From an uncultured Acetatifactor sp. (GTDB taxonomy: Bacteria; Bacillota; Clostridia; Lachnospirales; Lachnospiraceae), in contig CANQSE010000006.1 of assembly GCA_947626405.1 (NCBI GenBank), positions 1 to 18,856 of the forward strand: a stretch of 18,856 bases of DNA, in the 5' to 3' direction. The position numbers were made by a program, and so were the translations under genes. Position 1 is the stretch's first letter, and the number at the start of each line of letters is the position of its first letter. The notes under the pieces are model-generated. The model saw only the letters and a program-made list of their open reading frames with translations, did not search any database and was not told the DNA's origin. Below, one piece after another: positions 15,604 through 18,856 of this stretch.

Positions 15604-16383
15604 ATGTTAAAGGGTTTATACACTGCCTACACCGGAATGATAAACGAACAGCACAGGATGGATACGCTGACCAACAACCTTGCCAATGCCGACACGGTAG
15701 GCTTCAAAAAGGAAGGCGCCACCAGCCAGTCATTCGGAGATCTGCTGGCGGTTAAAATCAAGGACGCATCCGTGGGAAAAAGAATTGCACAGCCCATCGG
15801 CTTTAACAATCCGGGCGTAAAGATCGGGGAAAATTATACCGACTATACCCAGGGCTCTTACAGGGTCACGGGAAATACCTACGACCTGGCGCTGGCGGGC
15901 GACGGATTCTTTGTGATAGAGTACACAAACAAGGCGGGGGAGACCTCTACTATGTATACCCGCGCCGGACAGTTCACGCTTAACAGGGAAGGATTTCTTG
16001 TTACGGAAGACGGAGACTATGTGCTCGACACTCAGAACCGCAGGATACAGATCGACACCCTGCAGGACTCCGTCATAGATAAGGACGGAACGATATATCA
16101 GAACGGAAACGCCGTCGCCACAATTCAGGTGGCTGACTTTGAGGATTACAATTACCTTGAAAAATTCGCGGAGACTTATTACCGTCCGGTGGAGGGAGCC
16201 GTATTTACACCGTCAAACGCGGTGATAAACTCCGGATATCTCGAGATGGCGAATGTCCAGATTGTAAAGGAAATGGTAAATCTGATAACGATTACCAGAG
16301 CCTATGAGAGCAACCAGAAGATAATACAGACCTATGACAGCTCCCTGGAGATTGCGGTGTCGCAGCTTGGAAGGGTTCAGTAG
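15604..16383 (+). CDS. flhO: Flagellar basal-body rod protein, FlgF/FlgG family (FlhO-like)
   Basis: This is a structural protein of the flagellar rod, exported through the flagellar secretion apparatus. The N-terminal rod motif is clear at about 5-35 (GLYTAYTGMINEQHRMDTLT, then NNLANADTVGFKK). The central DLALAGDGFFVI signature lies at about 94-105, and the C-terminal helical segment with NVQIVKEMVNLITITRAYES at about 217-236. The length is 259 residues. The start at ATG 15604 has GAGGAAGG 8 nt upstream and gives the family N-terminus. A longer in-frame start at 15547 would overlap MreB and add 19 unrelated residues. It begins 19 nt after the MreB stop. The name follows the Bacillus gene order; FlgF-like is equally fair. 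Confidence 0.9.
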   Translation: MLKGLYTAYTGMINEQHRMDTLTNNLANADTVGFKKEGATSQSFGDLLAVKIKDASVGKRIAQPIGFNNPGVKIGENYTDYTQGSYRVTGNTYDLALAGDGFFVIEYTNKAGETSTMYTRAGQFTLNREGFLVTEDGDYVLDTQNRRIQIDTLQDSVIDKDGTIYQNGNAVATIQVADFEDYNYLEKFAETYYRPVEGAVFTPSNAVINSGYLEMANVQIVKEMVNLITITRAYESNQKIIQTYDSSLEIAVSQLGRVQ

Positions 16384-16419
16384 TAAGAGATAATTAAGTG
16401 ACGGAAAGGAAGTATACAT

Positions 16420-17235
16420 ATGGTAAGAAGCTTATGGACCGCGGCAACGGGAATGATAGCGCAGCAGGCAAATCTTGACACGATAGCGCACAATCTCTCA
16501 AACGTAAACACCTACGGGTATAAAACCGAGGTAAACGAGTTCAAGTCGCTGCTTTATCAGACGCTGCAGACCAGGACCACCACGGCAAACGGGGATCAGA
16601 AGCCCACTAGCGCTCAGGTTGGACTTGGCGTGCGCAATTCAGCCATATCGTCCATATTTACAACGGGAAACATGATTAATACCGGCAGGGAGACATCGTT
16701 TGCGATAGACGGAAAAGGCTTCTTTGCGGTGAGAGGAGCGGACGGCAACACATACTATACCCGCAACGGAAATCTTCAGTTTACCCTTTCCGGCAACGGA
16801 AATATGCTGGCGGATTCCGAAGGTCTTCCGGTACTCGATACAAACGCAAATCCCATTATATTAAGCGAGGATTATGTTGTGAGCAATATAGTGGTTTCCT
16901 CGGACGGAACGATCTGTTACCCTGACGAATCAGGGAATCCGCAGTCTCTTGGGATCACGATAGGTCTATACCAGTTTAACAATCCAAACGGTCTGGAAAA
17001 GCTCGCGGACAGCCTTTATGCGCAGTCGGCGGCAAGCGGCCAGCCCATAAATGAATCCACAAATCCTAACGTGCAGCGAAGCAAGGTTATACAGAACTAT
17101 CTGGAGGGCTCAAACGTTCAGGTGGCTGACGAGATGGTAAACATGATAGTGGCGCAGAGGGCATATGAGCTCAACTCAAAAGCCATCATAGCCTCGGACG
17201 AGATGCTGCAGCAGGCAAACAATCTCCGCCGTTAA
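16420..17235 (+). CDS. flgG: Flagellar distal rod protein FlgG (FlhP-like)
   Basis: This is a rod or rod-hook component of the flagellum. It opens with MVRSLWTAATGMIAQQANLD and continues with HNLSNVNTYGYKTEVNEFKS, LLYQTLQ. This is the classic FlgG N-terminus and is closer to FlgG than the preceding gene is. The central FAIDGKGFFAV is near residues 93-103. The C-terminus has GSNVQVADEMVNMIVAQRAY followed by a helical end. Its 271 residues are close to the usual 260-270. The ribosome site AAAGGAAG lies 7 nt before the ATG, and the gap from the previous gene is 36 nt. It is a paralogue of its neighbour, as FlhP is of FlhO. Confidence 0.92.
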   Translation: MVRSLWTAATGMIAQQANLDTIAHNLSNVNTYGYKTEVNEFKSLLYQTLQTRTTTANGDQKPTSAQVGLGVRNSAISSIFTTGNMINTGRETSFAIDGKGFFAVRGADGNTYYTRNGNLQFTLSGNGNMLADSEGLPVLDTNANPIILSEDYVVSNIVVSSDGTICYPDESGNPQSLGITIGLYQFNNPNGLEKLADSLYAQSAASGQPINESTNPNVQRSKVIQNYLEGSNVQVADEMVNMIVAQRAYELNSKAIIASDEMLQQANNLRR

Positions 17236-17308
17236 AGGCAGGACTCGTGACGGCGCAATATAAGACGCCCTGATTTGACAGGGAAAAGGACAGAGGGAGA
17301 CGGAAATT

Positions 17309-17719
17309 ATGGTAGATATGTCTGATATCACATCGATGTACAGCGACATGTATGCTTCCGCGGCCAACCAGACTGCCGATAAGCTGAAAAACCAGCTCGG
17401 AAAGGATTATTCAAAGGCTTCCGACGAGGAGCTGATGGATGCCTGCAAACAGTTTGAGGCGTATTTTGTGGAGCAGCTTTACAAGGGAATGATGAAGACC
17501 GTTCCGCAGAATGAAGATGCGTCGAACTACACATCTATGATGACGGATTTTTACAGGGATCAGATGATCCAGACCATGGCCGAGCAGACTACAAACCAGA
17601 CAAGCCTTGGCCTTGCGCAGATGCTTTATGAGCAGATGAAGCGAAATTACGGCATCCAGGACGCGCCCTCTCAGGCTGACGACGGGAATGTAAACGCCGC
17701 AGAAAAAGTCGAATTATAG
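17309..17719 (+). CDS. flgJ: FlgJ-like rod-binding protein without the hydrolase domain
   Basis: This protein of 136 residues matches the N-terminal rod-binding part of FlgJ. Residues about 33-115 hold DEELMDACKQFEAYFVEQLY, KGMMKTVP, and later MMTDFYRDQMIQTMAEQ with LGLAQMLYEQM. In enteric bacteria FlgJ is about 310 residues and has a C-terminal peptidoglycan hydrolase domain; here none follows. Many Gram-positive and clostridial FlgJ-like proteins are this short, so it is probably complete rather than truncated. It likely caps or scaffolds rod assembly, with wall cutting done by another enzyme. The start is preceded by GAGGGAG. A second ATG at 17318 is possible. It is last in the MreB-rod cluster, before a hairpin. 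Confidence 0.87.
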   Translation: MVDMSDITSMYSDMYASAANQTADKLKNQLGKDYSKASDEELMDACKQFEAYFVEQLYKGMMKTVPQNEDASNYTSMMTDFYRDQMIQTMAEQTTNQTSLGLAQMLYEQMKRNYGIQDAPSQADDGNVNAAEKVEL

Positions 17720-17765
17720 GCAGGAGCCATCACGGCTTTTGCCATATCTTCAGCAAAATAATTAC

Positions 17766-17793
17766 AGGCTGCTTATATCGGGCAGCCTTCTTT
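17766..17793 (+). terminator. Probable terminator after the flagellar rod cluster
   Basis: AGGCTGC (17766-17772) pairs with GCAGCCT (17782-17788) around a 9-nt loop and is followed by TCTTT. The stem is short and the T-run is interrupted, so termination may be partial. It lies between the FlgJ-like gene and the helicase gene. Confidence 0.6.
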
Positions 17794-17822
17794 GCACATC
17801 ACGGACAAATCAGGGAGAACAA

Positions 17823-18856
17823 ATGGAAACCATAAACGGATTTGTGGAGCATATCGTTTTCCAAAACGCAGATAACGGATATACAGTGATGAATGTGATT
17901 GCGGGAGAGTCTGAGATCACCTGCGTCGGTATGTGTCATGGCCTGACTCAGGGGGAGAGCATCACTGCAGAAGGGGAATACACGGAGCATCCCGTCTATG
18001 GAAAACAGTTTAAGATATCGCATTTCAGGGCCACAACGCCGCAGGATAAGGCCGGAATTGAGCGATATCTGGCATCCGGAGCGGTAAAGGGCGTGGGAGC
18101 CGCTCTTGCCGCACGCATAGTAAAGCTTTTCGGCGACGACACATTCCGTATTATAGAGGAGGAACCCGAGCGCCTGGCGGAGGTCAGGGGAATCAGTATG
18201 CAGAAGGCCCGCGAGATCGCCTCCGAGATGGAGGAAAAGCGGGAGCTTCGCGACGCTATGGTCTATCTCCAGAAATACGGGATATCAAACTCCCTGGCCG
18301 TAAAAATCTATAACGCCTACGGCATGGGACTGTACGCAATCATGAGGGAAAATCCCTATAAGCTTGCGGAGGATATAAACGGCATAGGCTTTAAGCTTGC
18401 GGATGAGATTGCCGCAGCGGCAGGGATCCATACGGATTCGGATTACCGCATCCGAAGCGGCGTCTTTTACACTCTGCTCGCCGCAGTGGGTGAGGGGCAC
18501 TGTTATCTGCCGCTTGATAAGCTTCTGGACAGGGCAGGGAGCCTTCTTCAGATTGACATTGAGAATATCCGCCCGCAGATAGACAATCTTGTGATGGATA
18601 AAAAGATTGTGGTGAGGGACGGGTGCGTTTTTGCGCCGTCATATTACTACGCGGAGTTAAACTGCGCCAGAATGCTGCATGAGCTTAATATTCCCATGGC
18701 CGAGGCGGAAAACCTGCCGTGCCAGGACAGCATGACGGAGAAACAGCTTGAAAGGATGGCCGCCCAGCTTGGTATGGAGGCGGACGATCTTCAGCTAAAG
18801 GCAGCGGCGCAGTGCATACGAAACGGACTCTTTATTCTGGCGGGAGGACCGGGCAC
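17823..18856 (+). CDS. recD2: RecD2-like ATP-dependent DNA helicase (YrrC family), cut by window end
   Basis: The first 344 residues of a RecD2-type helicase are visible and the frame stays open to the right edge. Such proteins unwind DNA 5-prime to 3-prime and act in repair without RecBC partners. The N-terminus has the typical METINGFVEHIVFQNADNGY and TVMNV, then an OB-like part. Tandem helix-hairpin-helix stretches follow (AVKGVGAALAARIVKLFG, ERLAEVRGISMQKAREI, and NGIGFKLADEIA). The last visible residues, AGGPGT, begin the Walker A motif. Bacillus YrrC has about 800 residues, so more than half lies outside the window. The ATG has AGGGAG 5 nt upstream. The long N-terminal region before the ATPase separates it from RecD of RecBCD. 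Confidence 0.9.
   Translation, partial: METINGFVEHIVFQNADNGYTVMNVIAGESEITCVGMCHGLTQGESITAEGEYTEHPVYGKQFKISHFRATTPQDKAGIERYLASGAVKGVGAALAARIVKLFGDDTFRIIEEEPERLAEVRGISMQKAREIASEMEEKRELRDAMVYLQKYGISNSLAVKIYNAYGMGLYAIMRENPYKLAEDINGIGFKLADEIAAAAGIHTDSDYRIRSGVFYTLLAAVGEGHCYLPLDKLLDRAGSLLQIDIENIRPQIDNLVMDKKIVVRDGCVFAPSYYYAELNCARMLHELNIPMAEAENLPCQDSMTEKQLERMAAQLGMEADDLQLKAAAQCIRNGLFILAGGPG

Noticed and set aside
17309..17719. FlgJ gene as a truncated pseudogene
   Set aside because: The rod-binding domain is complete, the stop is natural, and short FlgJ-like proteins without the hydrolase domain are common in Firmicutes.
1..18856. CRISPR array, insertion sequence, tRNA or rRNA
   Set aside because: I saw no regularly spaced repeats, transposase-like frames with flanking inverted repeats, or cloverleaf or rRNA signature sequences.

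Overview
The window is a gene-dense stretch of a low-to-mid GC Firmicute, most likely a flagellated member of the Clostridia (Lachnospiraceae-like). This is inferred from strong AGGAGG-type ribosome binding sites, UvrB directly followed by UvrA, a RecD2-type helicase, an Ami/Opp-style peptide transporter, and an MreB/Mbl gene placed in front of flagellar rod genes, as in the Bacillus subtilis mbl-flhO-flhP arrangement. All recognised genes lie on the + strand.

Layout. Positions 1-340 hold no convincing gene. They contain an 18-nt direct repeat, three A-tract tandem units, a textbook sigma-A promoter (TTGACA, 17 nt, TATAAT), and a long leader with a 17-bp inverted repeat and an 8-codon mini-ORF. 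Positions 341-9025 encode a complete five-part oligopeptide ABC importer: a lipoprotein binding protein, two permeases and two ATPases. A hairpin terminator sits between the binding protein and the permeases. A small three-helix membrane protein (DUF3899-like, 9028-9378) follows within 2 nt. Next come uvrB (9443-11431) and uvrA (11477-14329), the damage-recognition parts of nucleotide excision repair, ended by a strong hairpin terminator at 14404-14451. A new sigma-A-like promoter then starts a shape/flagellum cluster: MreB/Mbl, two FlgF/FlgG-family rod proteins, and a short FlgJ-like rod-binding protein. After another hairpin, a RecD2-like helicase begins and runs off the right edge just as its Walker A motif starts.

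Most unusual content. Four of the five importer subunits are clearly larger than their family norm. The binding protein is 930 residues. The OppC-type permease carries about 330 extra extracytoplasmic residues between its first two membrane helices. The OppD-type ATPase has about 158 residues of charged helix inserted between the Q-loop and the signature motif. The OppF-type ATPase has about 84 residues of helical hairpin inserted before the Q-loop. Both ATPases keep all catalytic motifs. The OppD C-terminus keeps the outline of the usual cysteine cluster motif, but all four cysteines are replaced. This looks like a coherent, structurally elaborated variant of the Opp/Ami importer and is the best candidate here for an undescribed system.

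The uvr, rod and helicase genes look ordinary. Their value lies in confirming the lineage and in the gene order.
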